From Thiomicrorhabdus sediminis (GTDB lineage Bacteria > Pseudomonadota > Gammaproteobacteria > Thiomicrospirales > Thiomicrospiraceae), in the NCBI RefSeq assembly GCF_005885815.1, contig NZ_CP040602.1, positions 1,069,630 to 1,133,629 on the forward strand: a DNA stretch of 64,000 nucleotides. The letters run 5' to 3'. The notes under the pieces are model-generated. The model did not search any database and had not been told where the DNA came from. It saw only the letters and a program-made list of their open reading frames with translations. Shown here piece after piece: positions 43,405 to 52,627 of the stretch. The position numbers were made by a program, and so were the translations under genes. The number at the start of each line of letters is the position of its first letter. The first letter of the stretch is position 1.

Positions 43405-43463
43405 ATACCGTTAAGTTAGTCATTTTAGAACACGAAATATCAAGGTAAAGAGTTGTAAAAATT

Positions 43464-44144
43464 ATGAATATCGCGGCACTGGTTAAGCAAGTGATTAGAT
43501 GGGTGTATGGGTTGTCACCTTATTTTTGGGTGGACAGATACTACAAACATCAGGAGTTCGCCTTTGCGGCAGAATCAACCGATTGGCAGGTTATTCGTGA
43601 TAAAAGACTTTTTTTATCCGAGTTTTATATCGTCGGCTGGTTGGTATTGTCGATGTTATTGGTGCTGGTTTTTTCGATAGCGGATGTTACCCGCGCGCTA
43701 TCGGCAACCTTTATTGCCGGTTTCAGTTTGGCGGATGTTTTGGTGATGCTTTTTCTATTGCGCATTTTAGGGGTGCTTAATAAAGAGCTAGGCGTGATTC
43801 TATTCGGTATTTGTAAGATTACCGAAGGCTCAATGGTCTCGGCTACCGGCAGGGTGATTGTCTTGGCTTTGACCAATTTTTTAACGGTGATGTTTTTATA
43901 TGCAGCAATTTATCAGCTTAAAGGGGCTTTTGTTAAGTTACCGGATTTCTTCAGTGGCATGTCTTCATTAGCCGGGTTGATTCAATCAATCCATTTGCAG
44001 TTTACGATGAATACCGCCTTTGATCCAGCCGATGCCTTTACCTGGCTGGTGGGTACTTCCCAGGCCATTTTTTGTTTTGTATTTGGTACGATTGTCATCT
44101 CTCTTTTTGTCTCCTTATTGAATGTGAAGCCGTTAAAGGCGTGA
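43464..44144 (+). CDS. Membrane protein resembling a two-helix ion channel with degenerate filter
   Basis: 226 residues. Four to five membrane helices, with a final pair flanking a short re-entrant-like segment: LQFTMNTAFDPADAFTW then LVGTSQAIFCFVFGTIVISLFVSLL. In potassium channels of the ion_trans_2 type a TxGYGD filter and a following Gly-rich helix occupy this place; here NTAFDP replaces the filter. The similarity is only by layout, so the call is tentative. It lies between the MBL and CPxCG genes in the same direction. Confidence 0.45.
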   Translation: MNIAALVKQVIRWVYGLSPYFWVDRYYKHQEFAFAAESTDWQVIRDKRLFLSEFYIVGWLVLSMLLVLVFSIADVTRALSATFIAGFSLADVLVMLFLLRILGVLNKELGVILFGICKITEGSMVSATGRVIVLALTNFLTVMFLYAAIYQLKGAFVKLPDFFSGMSSLAGLIQSIHLQFTMNTAFDPADAFTWLVGTSQAIFCFVFGTIVISLFVSLLNVKPLKA

Positions 44145-44194
44145 TCCATTAGCCGACGATTGATGATAGGAAAATACTTAGCGGGTGATTTGTC

Positions 44195-44386
44195 ATGCAA
44201 GCCATTACGACCTTAACAGTGCGGTGTCCTTATTGCGGTGAAATCATCGAGGCGGTGATTGATTGTTCGGTGGCCCAGCAAGAGTATATCGAGGATTGTG
44301 AAGTCTGTTGTCGACCGATCGTTTTCAAGGTATCGATCAATGAATCCGGTGAGCCTGATGTGGCGGTATTTTCGGAAAACGATTAG
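44195..44386 (+). CDS. CPxCG-type small Cys-rich protein
   Basis: 63 residues with two zinc-binding pairs: VRCPYCGEIIEAVIDCS and EDCEVCCRPIVFKV. The CPxCG family of small, often co-transcribed proteins has no established function. It ends just before a bidirectional terminator. Confidence 0.85.
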   Translation: MQAITTLTVRCPYCGEIIEAVIDCSVAQQEYIEDCEVCCRPIVFKVSINESGEPDVAVFSEND

Positions 44387-44406
44387 CTTTAAAATATTAG
44401 AGCAAT

Positions 44407-44433
44407 AAAAAAACCCGCACTAGCGGGTTTTTT
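44407..44433. terminator. Bidirectional terminator before the BCCT gene
   Basis: AAAAACCCGC-ACTA-GCGGGTTTTT between the CPxCG gene and the convergent BCCT gene. Confidence 0.92.
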
Positions 44434-44457
44434 ATTGATTGGGTCAGTTCTTCATGC

Positions 44458-46026
44458 TTAAAGGTTATTTTTGACCTCATGGCGCAAGCCGATATAAAGG
44501 CTGACACACATTGCCAGTAGCACTATGGTGAAGGGCAGTCCAGTGGTAATGGCTCCAGCTTGCAGGGCGCTTAATGCCTCCTTACCGCCAATAAACAATA
44601 AGGCCCCGGCAATGATACCTTCCAAAACCGCCCAAAACACGCGTTGTGTATAAGGCGTTTTGGTTTGTCCTCCGGCAGTAATGCTGTCGATCACCAATGA
44701 ACCGGAATCGGATGAGGTGATAAAAAACACCAGCACCAGAACAATGGCGACAAATGAGGTGATTTGCGCTAACGGCAATTCATGCAACATTTGGAACATC
44801 GCCAATTCAACCTTATCCAAGCCATCTGCCAAAGGTCCGACACCGGCTTGAACCTGCTCCAAGACCGAGCCGCCGAAAACCGACATCCAGATAATCGATA
44901 CCACGGTTGGGACTAACATTACTGCGATCAGAAACTCACGAATAGTGCGGCCTTTGGAGATACGGGCGATAAAAATCCCGACAAATGGTGACCATGAAAT
45001 CCACCATGCCCAGTAGAACACGGTCCAGCCGGTGTAGAATTTATCGTCTTCGCGACCAATCCAGTTACTTAGTGACAGAATCTCTGTGGCATAACTGGTC
45101 GTGGTGCTGTAAATCGTGCCCAGGATGGCCAGTGTTGGCCCGACAATCAGTACAAACAGAAGCAGCAGTGCCGCCATCGACATATTGATATTGCTCAAAA
45201 CTCGAACGCCGCCATTGACTCCGCGCATTACAGAAAAGATAGCGATAGCGGTGACCCCGATAATAATGGCGATTTGTACATTGGTGGTGGCGGGAATATC
45301 AAACAGATATTCGATACCGCCGGCGGCTTGTTGAGCACCAAAGCCTAGCGAGGTCGCCAGACCGAAAATGGTCGCGAGTACAGCAAGAATATCGATAAAG
45401 TCGCCGATCGGTCCCCAGACACGCTCCCCTAAAAGAGGGTAGAAGGTCGAGCGCACGGTAAAGGGTAAATCGTGGTTATAGGCAAAAAAGCCGAGCGCCA
45501 AACCGACTATGCCATACATTGCCCAAGGGTGGAGCCCCCAGTGAAACATGGTCGCCCCCATTGCCATATCGGCCGCTTGCGGGGTATTGGGATCGACATT
45601 TAATGGCGTTCCCCACCAATCGGTGTAATAGGCCAAGGGTTCGGCAACACTCCAAAACATCAAGCCGATTCCCATGCCGGCGGCAAACAGCATGGAAAAC
45701 CATGATAGGCGTGAGTATTGTGGTTTTGCTTGCTTGCCACCCAAGCGAATTCTTCCCATTGGGCTAAGAATAATAAACAGGCTGAATAATACAAAAATAT
45801 TGCCGCCGATCATAAAGAGCCAGTCGAAGTTTTCAATGGACCAGGTTTTGGCGGCGTTGAGTGTGTTATTGGCGGCTTCGGGAACCATCAAGGTGGCGAC
45901 AACAAAGGTAAGAATCAGTGCTGAAGAAGCGAGGAAAACAGGGTTGTGAATATCAAGGCCAAGTACTTGGACATTGTCTTGGCCGACCTCATAGTCGGTG
46001 TCAATTAATGGCTGTTCATCTTGCAT
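44458..46026 (-). CDS. BCCT-family betaine/choline/carnitine transporter
   Basis: 522 residues. I use the ATG at 46026, which has GGAG at the right spacing; an upstream ATG at 46059 has no site. There are 12 predicted helices and the family signature WTVFYWAWWISWSPFVGIFIARISKGRTIREF in outline, with MFHWGLHPWAMYGIVGLALGFFAY. It couples uptake of a trimethylammonium compound such as glycine betaine to sodium or protons for osmoprotection, fitting a marine host. The short C-terminus lacks the long regulatory tail of osmosensing BetP. Substrate inferred from family only. Confidence 0.92.
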   Translation of the reverse strand: MQDEQPLIDTDYEVGQDNVQVLGLDIHNPVFLASSALILTFVVATLMVPEAANNTLNAAKTWSIENFDWLFMIGGNIFVLFSLFIILSPMGRIRLGGKQAKPQYSRLSWFSMLFAAGMGIGLMFWSVAEPLAYYTDWWGTPLNVDPNTPQAADMAMGATMFHWGLHPWAMYGIVGLALGFFAYNHDLPFTVRSTFYPLLGERVWGPIGDFIDILAVLATIFGLATSLGFGAQQAAGGIEYLFDIPATTNVQIAIIIGVTAIAIFSVMRGVNGGVRVLSNINMSMAALLLLFVLIVGPTLAILGTIYSTTTSYATEILSLSNWIGREDDKFYTGWTVFYWAWWISWSPFVGIFIARISKGRTIREFLIAVMLVPTVVSIIWMSVFGGSVLEQVQAGVGPLADGLDKVELAMFQMLHELPLAQITSFVAIVLVLVFFITSSDSGSLVIDSITAGGQTKTPYTQRVFWAVLEGIIAGALLFIGGKEALSALQAGAITTGLPFTIVLLAMCVSLYIGLRHEVKNNL

Positions 46027-46252
46027 GGGTACTCCATATTGTTGAAAACTTGCTTTCATTCTAACAAGTGGAGCTGAAAACTTCAGGAATCCAGGGATTA
46101 CTCTGTTTATAGCGTAATAAGTTATTTATTATTTGGTTCGCGTTACAATTCAACAGATTCAATAACATAAGCTAACCAGTGTCATAAGCGATTGAGAGTA
46201 AAAGGGGGTTGGCGATATGCGGTTGACTGGCCATGTTGCGGCAGGGGTTAAC

Positions 46253-46258
46253 TATAAT
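46253..46258 (+). promoter_or_regulatory. Consensus -10 upstream of the 7TMR-DISM cyclase
   Basis: TATAAT lies 98 bases before the GTG start of the downstream gene. A TTGACT box exists 24 bases upstream, too far for a standard spacer; no good -35 at 16-18 bases. The surrounding 330-base gap (46027-46355) has nothing else I can identify. Confidence 0.35.
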
Positions 46259-46355
46259 ATAAATAGTAATTGATGCTGATTTTTGCTTAAATTGAACAGG
46301 GTTGTTAGGGTTGGATTGATGGTTTTTGTGGTTTAAGTCGTAATAAAGGATTTAG

Positions 46356-47978
46356 GTGTCTACGTTTTTTTCGTTTGCCCGTTTTAAGACATTGTTGTCG
46401 TTGAGCCTGCTGCTGTGGTTGGCATGGTCGACCCATGCCTATGCACAAGTCTCTACAGAGGCGCCAACAATCGACTGGCAGCTTTACAGTATCGATGACA
46501 ATCAACGCTTTAATGAAGATTACCCTGAAGGCGTTCAATACTTGCCCAAGGCCGATAATATCTCTTTGGTGGGTGGGCACTATCTGTATGCCGGTGACTT
46601 CAGTGTCGATAAAGCCGGATACTATGTCATCGACTTTAAAAACACCTCTGCCATCGATTGGTTTGTACTCTATCTTTATGACTCGCAAAACACCTTGATC
46701 GCGAAAGCCGAAGGCGGCATAGGTAACGATGCCGACAATCCTTTTTTTATGCGACATGGGCGCAAGTTCGATTTGCCGGCAGGGCAGTATCAGTTGATAG
46801 CGGAAGTCAATTCTCCATACTATATCGCCCAACCTGAACCATATATCAATCGTCTCGATGCTTATCAAAAGCAGATTCGCCTGGGCGATGCGATTGTCTT
46901 GATCGGCATCGGTATTTTTCTGGCAATGGGCATTTATTATGGCGCTTTGTCTTTTGTCAGCTCACGCAAGACCGAAATTTTTTATGCGTTGTTTATCTTT
47001 TCCAATCTGTTATTTAATTCTGGCGCGCATTTGCTTTTGTCCCAGGTTTTCGGCTGGCACAATTTCTACCTGGTGTCGTTTCCCATCCTGATATCCAACC
47101 TCATTTATATTCTGTTTGTGATGCGCCTGCTGGAAATCCATCAAGCGAAAAACAAGCGCCTTTATCATTTAGGCAATGGCGCACTGGCCTTATTGGCGCT
47201 GTTTGCACTTTACGGCATGCTTAACCCGAACTGGATTAACGAGATGGCGCGTTTCGGTGTTTGGGTGTTTTTATTGTATGGCTTGATTGCCGGGATAGGC
47301 CGTTCCATGCAGGGCAGTGTCGTGGCACGTTTATATCTGGTGGCTTTGAGCGCATTTATTGGTCTGGCGAGCATGGCCACCATTCCGACCACTTTGAGTT
47401 CGAATAGCATTAATGTCGAACACTATGGTTTAGCCGCCATTGCGGTGGAAATCGTCTTGTTGGCGCTGGTGTTGACCTATCAGGTCGGCGAGTTATATCG
47501 CGAGCGCATGAATATATTATTACGTTTGGATCGTAGTAAAAAGATGGCGCATACCGATGCGGCCACACAAATCCCCAACCGTTATGCATTGGAAATCGCT
47601 TTGGCGTCATTTGATCAGCACTCGTCGTTGATCTATATCGATATGGATAATCTCAAATATTACAATGACCGTTACGGCCACGCCAAGGGCGATGAAATGC
47701 TTGCCATGTTTGCCAAGCTGATGCTTAAAGGCTTGGGCAATAACGGCTGTATTTATCGTGTCGGTGGTGATGAATTCGCCGTGACTTGTCCGGATGGTAA
47801 TGTAACCCGGGTGGAATTGTTGATCACGAGGGTGATCGAACAGATGCAGGAGGGCGGTTTTAAGGATGCTGGCGCCAGTTATGGGGTCGCCTATATGCAT
47901 GAGGTCGCCAATACCTCGGATCTAAAGCATCTTGCAGATTTGCGGATGTATGAACGCAAACAGCAGCGCCAGAACTGA
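46356..47978 (+). CDS. Diguanylate cyclase with 7TMR-DISM sensor
   Basis: 540 residues. A signal-like hydrophobic N-terminus (to about residue 33, THAYAQ) precedes a periplasmic 7TMR-DISMED2 domain (about 40-165, with ...GDFSVDKAGYYVIDF), seven membrane helices (about 175-380) and a GGDEF domain (IDMDNLKYYNDRYGHAKGDEML, active loop RVGGDEF). The inhibitory RxxD site is absent (GNNGCIYRVGG). It should produce c-di-GMP in response to an extracellular carbohydrate-like or other ligand. The start is GTG 46356 with an AAAGGA site. The rhodanese gene follows 182 bases later. Confidence 0.9.
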   Translation: MSTFFSFARFKTLLSLSLLLWLAWSTHAYAQVSTEAPTIDWQLYSIDDNQRFNEDYPEGVQYLPKADNISLVGGHYLYAGDFSVDKAGYYVIDFKNTSAIDWFVLYLYDSQNTLIAKAEGGIGNDADNPFFMRHGRKFDLPAGQYQLIAEVNSPYYIAQPEPYINRLDAYQKQIRLGDAIVLIGIGIFLAMGIYYGALSFVSSRKTEIFYALFIFSNLLFNSGAHLLLSQVFGWHNFYLVSFPILISNLIYILFVMRLLEIHQAKNKRLYHLGNGALALLALFALYGMLNPNWINEMARFGVWVFLLYGLIAGIGRSMQGSVVARLYLVALSAFIGLASMATIPTTLSSNSINVEHYGLAAIAVEIVLLALVLTYQVGELYRERMNILLRLDRSKKMAHTDAATQIPNRYALEIALASFDQHSSLIYIDMDNLKYYNDRYGHAKGDEMLAMFAKLMLKGLGNNGCIYRVGGDEFAVTCPDGNVTRVELLITRVIEQMQEGGFKDAGASYGVAYMHEVANTSDLKHLADLRMYERKQQRQN

Positions 47979-48160
47979 AATATCGACTCCTATCGAAAAA
48001 TTAAATTTTAGCGATTTCTTTTCCCTGTTTATCGTTATAAGATGGTAGCTAACGCTTGCAAAGCGTTTATCAATCAAATACTTGTTAATCACTTGTTAAT
48101 GGGTTTCGAAGGACCACTTTTGCTTTTTAACAAATTTGTTGTATGCAAAGGAGTTAATGT

Positions 48161-48820
48161 ATGTGCAGTAAATCCAACAAACTTTACCTAGTCATCCTTT
48201 CTCTGTTGTTCTCTATTCCTGCTTTTGCTTCAGAAGAACTCGAGGTTAAAATCACCGATAAACTTGCCCAGCTTGAGGTGATCCATAATGGTAAGCCTGT
48301 GGTGATTCAGCGTAATCAAGATCAGGGCAATATGATTGACGAGGACTTCGCCTTGACTTCACGCGCCTGTCCGCCATTTTGCTTACAGCCGATGAATTTG
48401 CTACCGGGGGTCAAGACCATCGGTGAGTTGGAGCTGCTCGAATTGCTCGAGAAAAAAGCCAAAGGTGATAAATCGATTCTTGTTATCGATTCACGCACTC
48501 CAGACTGGGTCGCCAAAGGTACCATACCGAGTGCGATTAATATTCCTTGGACAAAACTGTTTCCTCAGGCGGAGTCCTATGAGCCGTTTGAAGTCGAGGG
48601 GATTTTATCACTGCAGTTCGGTGCGACACTGGCGGATAACATCTGGGATTTTTCCAATGCCAAAACACTGGTCATGTTCTGTAACGGTCCATGGTGCGGC
48701 CAATCGCCAACCAATATCAAAGCGTTGGTGAATTTGGGTTATCCGGCACATAAAATCTTCTGGTATCGAGGCGGTATGCAGGCATGGCAGGCCGCCGGCT
48801 TGACCACTGTGGCTCCGTAA
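48161..48820 (+). CDS. Periplasmic rhodanese-domain protein
   Basis: 219 residues with a Sec signal peptide (to about ASA/FASE at 23-25). The mature N-terminus holds a CPPFC motif (RACPPFCLQPM), unusual for rhodaneses and suggestive of a redox Cys pair. The rhodanese domain (about 100-219) has the active loop CNGPWCGQS with catalytic Cys174 and the ending WYRGGMQAWQAAGL. A second Cys in the loop (WC) could allow persulphide transfer. It sits 36 bases before a thioredoxin-fusion gene, so both are likely one unit handling periplasmic sulfur or thiols. Confidence 0.85.
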   Translation: MCSKSNKLYLVILSLLFSIPAFASEELEVKITDKLAQLEVIHNGKPVVIQRNQDQGNMIDEDFALTSRACPPFCLQPMNLLPGVKTIGELELLELLEKKAKGDKSILVIDSRTPDWVAKGTIPSAINIPWTKLFPQAESYEPFEVEGILSLQFGATLADNIWDFSNAKTLVMFCNGPWCGQSPTNIKALVNLGYPAHKIFWYRGGMQAWQAAGLTTVAP

Positions 48821-48856
48821 AATAATAAAATAACTGTTGTAGAAGGACATGAACAG

Positions 48857-50119
48857 GTGAAAAGCTGGATTGGCTTATGTTGGGCTTTCTTGTTTTCGCT
48901 GCAGGCAAATGCGGCGGAAAGTCTTGTTTTGCCAATTGAAAGCGGCGAAGAAGTCGCGGTAAATATCTATCCACCGACCTTTTCCGATTCTGAAAAACCT
49001 TTACTGATTTGGTTCACCGAGGGGTATGCGCATCGCAAAACCTTTAAAGAGCAACTTACCCGTTTTAATGATGTCGGTTATGAAATCTGGCAGGTCGATC
49101 TGTTGGAGTCCTATTTTCTTGAACGTACTCCGGTCAATATCCGAGGCTTGAGTGGTGCCGGGGTCGCTGCGGTTTTGGTATATGCCAATCAAACGGATCG
49201 CCCCTTTGTGGTCATCAGTTCGGGGCGCATGAATCTTGCGATGTTCCGCGGGGTGCGTCTATGGCAGCTGGAACATCAGCCGGATAGAGGTATCGGCAAA
49301 CTTCAACAGGTGCTGAGTTTCTTTCCCAATATCTATGATGTGGCGAAAAAAGCCGGTGATACTCCAGAGTTGTTTCCTATCGTATCGGCCAGCAGTTTAC
49401 CGATCACCATTATCCAGCCGACAGAAGGTGCCTTTAAATGGAAATTAGCGGAAACCATTACGGCATTGGAAAAACATCACAGTCAAGTCGCTCTGGTGGC
49501 GGTTGCCAATGCACGAGATTGGTATTTCGTCAAAAACGACGGTACCGAGCTGGAACGAAAGGCAGCCAATGATATAGCCGATTTACTCGCCATCTGGCTC
49601 AAGGCCGGAAAAGTTAGCGAGGATAGGGTCTTTGTACCGGTTGAGAAATTGGCCAGCAAGCAGGCCACTGTCCGAGCCAAAGGCTTGGTTGAAGTGAGAG
49701 CAAGGCCATCGCTGGATTTCGCATTGAAAGATATCAATGGCAAGGCGGTGCAGTTCAAAGACAAGCAGGGCAAGGTGATCTTGCTCAATTTCTGGGCGAG
49801 TTGGTGCGGCCCCTGTGTCAAAGAGATTCCATCAATGAACCGTTTGGCGCAATCATTTTCGGAAGATAAGTTTGAAATCGTTTCGCTCAATTTCAGAGAA
49901 ACACCGCAAACCATTAAAGACTTTATGCAACAGGTGCAGGTCGATTTTCCGGTATTGATGGATTTGGATGGCAAGGTATCGGATGCTTATCAAATCTTTG
50001 CTTTCCCGAGTTCCTTTTTGCTCGATGCCAAAGGTAATATCCGCTATTCGGTGAATACCGCAATAGAGTGGGATGAAGCCGAGGTGAAGGCGGTCATTGA
50101 AGCGTTGATTGAAGATTAA
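48857..50119 (+). CDS. Exported fusion of an alpha/beta hydrolase-like domain and a TlpA-like thioredoxin
   Basis: 420 residues. A signal peptide (to about NAA at 20) is followed by a hydrolase-like region (about 30-270: LLIWFTEGYAHRKTF, VDLLESYF, FVVISSGRMNLAMFRG) in which the usual GxSxG nucleophile is not clear; SSGRMN takes its place. The C-terminal domain (about 285-420) is TlpA/ResA-like, with WCGPC at 316-320 and a cis-Pro in FAFPSSF. It may reduce disulphides in the periplasm. The GTG start at 48857 is preceded by a GGA and AGG stretch. It is directly downstream of the rhodanese gene. Confidence 0.8.
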   Translation: MKSWIGLCWAFLFSLQANAAESLVLPIESGEEVAVNIYPPTFSDSEKPLLIWFTEGYAHRKTFKEQLTRFNDVGYEIWQVDLLESYFLERTPVNIRGLSGAGVAAVLVYANQTDRPFVVISSGRMNLAMFRGVRLWQLEHQPDRGIGKLQQVLSFFPNIYDVAKKAGDTPELFPIVSASSLPITIIQPTEGAFKWKLAETITALEKHHSQVALVAVANARDWYFVKNDGTELERKAANDIADLLAIWLKAGKVSEDRVFVPVEKLASKQATVRAKGLVEVRARPSLDFALKDINGKAVQFKDKQGKVILLNFWASWCGPCVKEIPSMNRLAQSFSEDKFEIVSLNFRETPQTIKDFMQQVQVDFPVLMDLDGKVSDAYQIFAFPSSFLLDAKGNIRYSVNTAIEWDEAEVKAVIEALIED

Positions 50120-50192
50120 GGCAGGTTTGATTGAGCTTTTAAGAACAAATCAGCGCAACCATTAGCAGAATGAATAGCTTTTAAAAGCCTAT

Positions 50193-50213
50193 AAAAGCCG
50201 AGTTAGGCTTTTT
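50193..50213 (+). terminator. Terminator after the thioredoxin-fusion gene
   Basis: AAAAGCC-GAGTTA-GGCTTTT, ending in a T run. Confidence 0.8.
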
Positions 50214-50333
50214 GTTGTGACCTTATCGCAGGCGTTTTAAGTCTAAGGACTTAGTTGGTAATAGAAAAACTTTATTTTTTATGCTTGCTTGTCTGGCATA
50301 TACTTAATCAATGAGTAATTTCGGGTGTACTTT

Positions 50334-52511
50334 ATGTCAAACAATAATAAATTCAACAGTATTCGTTTTAAAAGTTCCATTCCTACCGTCGCGCTGGCAA
50401 TCACAATGGTGATTGTTTTGATTGTCGCTTATTCGATGCTCAAGATGCAGGAGCAGGCCATCAAACTTCAGGCCGAGAAGTTTTTGCAAGCGGTTTCCTT
50501 AACCCTGAATGCGGATAGGGACCTGTATCAAGCCAAGGTAGCCGAACTTAATCTATTGTCCGGCTATGGTTCGGCTGAAAAAAACGAAGCTTCACGTATT
50601 GAAAACGCCCAACAGGTTTTTGACCGTTACGCCAAATACGCCGAAAACATGAAAGATTATCCCGATGTGTTGGCGCAAAGCACAAGTTTCAGGGCGGATT
50701 TCGATGCCTGGAAAAGTCAGTCCGATAAAGTGGTGGCGGCAATGGCTAACGCCACGCAGAATGACATTATGGCGCTGAGAAAAGATGGTGATAAGAAATT
50801 CTCCGCACTGCGTGATAATTTGGATAAAGCCGGAGAGGCGGCGCTGGCAAAATCCGAACAAGTCCAGCAACAACTGAATGCGCAAATTTTATTATTTAAG
50901 CAAGTTGCCGTTGTCGTCTTGGGATTGATTCTGATTATTGCGCTAGCGATCGGTTATATCATTCCTCGTAATATTTCCAGACAGTTGCAAAAAACCATTA
51001 ACACGGCAAATGCGATTGCTAACGGTGACTTATCAAATAAAATTGAAGTCAATTCTAACGATGAAACCGGTCAATTACTGCATTCTATGCAGCGTATGCA
51101 AGACAATATCCAGTCGCTATTGCAGGACAGCAACAAGATGTCAGCCAAGCATAATGACGGCGATATTGACGTGCGCATCGATGAAGCTAACTTCCAAGGT
51201 GATTTTGCCAAGATGGCCCATGCCATTAACAGTATGGTGGCCGAACATGTCAATATGAACCGAAAGGCGATGGCGGTTTTCAAAGCATTCGGCAGCGGTG
51301 ATTTCGGTGCTGATATGGAAAAACTGCCCGGCAAAAAAGCCTTTATCAATGACAGTATTGAAACCGTGCGTGACAATTTACAAGCGATTACCGCCGATAC
51401 CAGTATGCTGGTTGCAGCGGTTGCTAATGGTGAATTGGATAAAACGGCCGATGCGAGCAAGTTTCAAGGTGACTGGAAAGTGATGATTGAAGGCATCAAT
51501 CAGATTCTGTCCGGTATCGTGCAGCCATTGAATGAGGCCATCAGCGTATTAAAAGAAGTTGAGCAGGGTAATCTTACCCGGACGGTAGAGGGAGATTATC
51601 AGGGTGATTTACGCGACTTTAAACAGGCGGTAAACAATACCGTGATTAAGCTGTCATCGGTAATCAGTGAGACCATGGAGGTTTCGCAAACCGTTTCTCA
51701 GGGGGCTTATGAAGTGGCGCAAGGTTCGATGGATTTAAGCAAACGTGTTCAGGAGCAGGCTTCAGCATTGGAACAGACCTCGGCAACGATGGAACAGATG
51801 TCGGCCAGTGTAAGAAATAATGCCGAGCATGCCAAAGAAGCTTCTCAAGTGGTGCGTGCCGTGCAAGAGAAATCGAATACCGGTTCAACGGTTATGGATC
51901 AGACGATTATTGCGATGAACGCGATTCAGGAATCGAGCCATAAGATTTCAGATATTGTCACCTTGATTGACGGCATTGCTTTTCAGACCAACTTGTTAGC
52001 GCTCAATGCGGCGGTGGAAGCGGCTCGTGCCGGGGAGCATGGTCGCGGTTTTGCGGTGGTCGCCGGTGAGGTGCGTTCTTTATCTCAAAAATCCGCCGAT
52101 GCGGCCAAAGAGATTAACAACCTGATTAGCGAAAGTGTTACCCGTATCGATCAGGGAACCAAGTTGGCTTCTGAGTCGAGCGAAGTGTTGAGTGGTATTA
52201 AGGATGCGATTGATGAAGTGGTCGAGGTGGTGGAACAGATTGCCCAAGCCTCTTCACAGCAGATGAATGGTATCGGCCAAGTTCATAAGGCGATTAGCCA
52301 AATGGATGGCGTGACCCAGCAAAATGCCGCTCAGGTTGAACAGACCGCTGCGGCGGCCGACAGCATGAGCCAGCAAGCGGAAACTCTGGACAGAAATATG
52401 GCGTTTTTCCAAATCAATCGCACTTCAGTCGGATCGATGAAACCGGCTGCTTTAATGATTGGAACCAATGCCGTCAGCGATCATAGTGATGAGGATGAAA
52501 AAGAGTATTAA
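50334..52511 (+). CDS. Methyl-accepting chemotaxis protein with extended HAMP array
   Basis: 725 residues from ATG 50334 (a GTG three codons earlier is also possible). Helix 1 (about 15-33) and helix 2 (about 190-210) bracket a helical periplasmic ligand domain of roughly 155 residues. Downstream are a HAMP domain (about 212-262) and at least two further HAMP-like units (around 275-420, LPGKKAFINDSIETVRDNL and ISVLKEVEQGNLTRTVEGDYQGD). The signalling domain has the conserved hairpin FQTNLLALNAAVEAARAGEHGRGFAVVAGEVRSL. There is no CheR-binding pentapeptide; it ends in DEDEKEY. Ligand unknown. A terminator follows. Confidence 0.93.
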   Translation: MSNNNKFNSIRFKSSIPTVALAITMVIVLIVAYSMLKMQEQAIKLQAEKFLQAVSLTLNADRDLYQAKVAELNLLSGYGSAEKNEASRIENAQQVFDRYAKYAENMKDYPDVLAQSTSFRADFDAWKSQSDKVVAAMANATQNDIMALRKDGDKKFSALRDNLDKAGEAALAKSEQVQQQLNAQILLFKQVAVVVLGLILIIALAIGYIIPRNISRQLQKTINTANAIANGDLSNKIEVNSNDETGQLLHSMQRMQDNIQSLLQDSNKMSAKHNDGDIDVRIDEANFQGDFAKMAHAINSMVAEHVNMNRKAMAVFKAFGSGDFGADMEKLPGKKAFINDSIETVRDNLQAITADTSMLVAAVANGELDKTADASKFQGDWKVMIEGINQILSGIVQPLNEAISVLKEVEQGNLTRTVEGDYQGDLRDFKQAVNNTVIKLSSVISETMEVSQTVSQGAYEVAQGSMDLSKRVQEQASALEQTSATMEQMSASVRNNAEHAKEASQVVRAVQEKSNTGSTVMDQTIIAMNAIQESSHKISDIVTLIDGIAFQTNLLALNAAVEAARAGEHGRGFAVVAGEVRSLSQKSADAAKEINNLISESVTRIDQGTKLASESSEVLSGIKDAIDEVVEVVEQIAQASSQQMNGIGQVHKAISQMDGVTQQNAAQVEQTAAAADSMSQQAETLDRNMAFFQINRTSVGSMKPAALMIGTNAVSDHSDEDEKEY

Positions 52512-52570
52512 ATTTTATCGGATTGGTTTTTACGGTAAAACGATTTTTACATTAACCCATTAATTAAATA

Positions 52571-52595
52571 AAACCCGCTTTAAGCGGGTTTTTTT
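52571..52595. terminator. Bidirectional terminator after the chemoreceptor gene
   Basis: AAACCCGCTT and AAGCGGGTTT with a T run, between convergent chemoreceptor and helicase genes. Confidence 0.92.
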
Positions 52596-52627
52596 GTTTG
52601 AGCTCTGCCGAGACGGCTGTTATGGGA

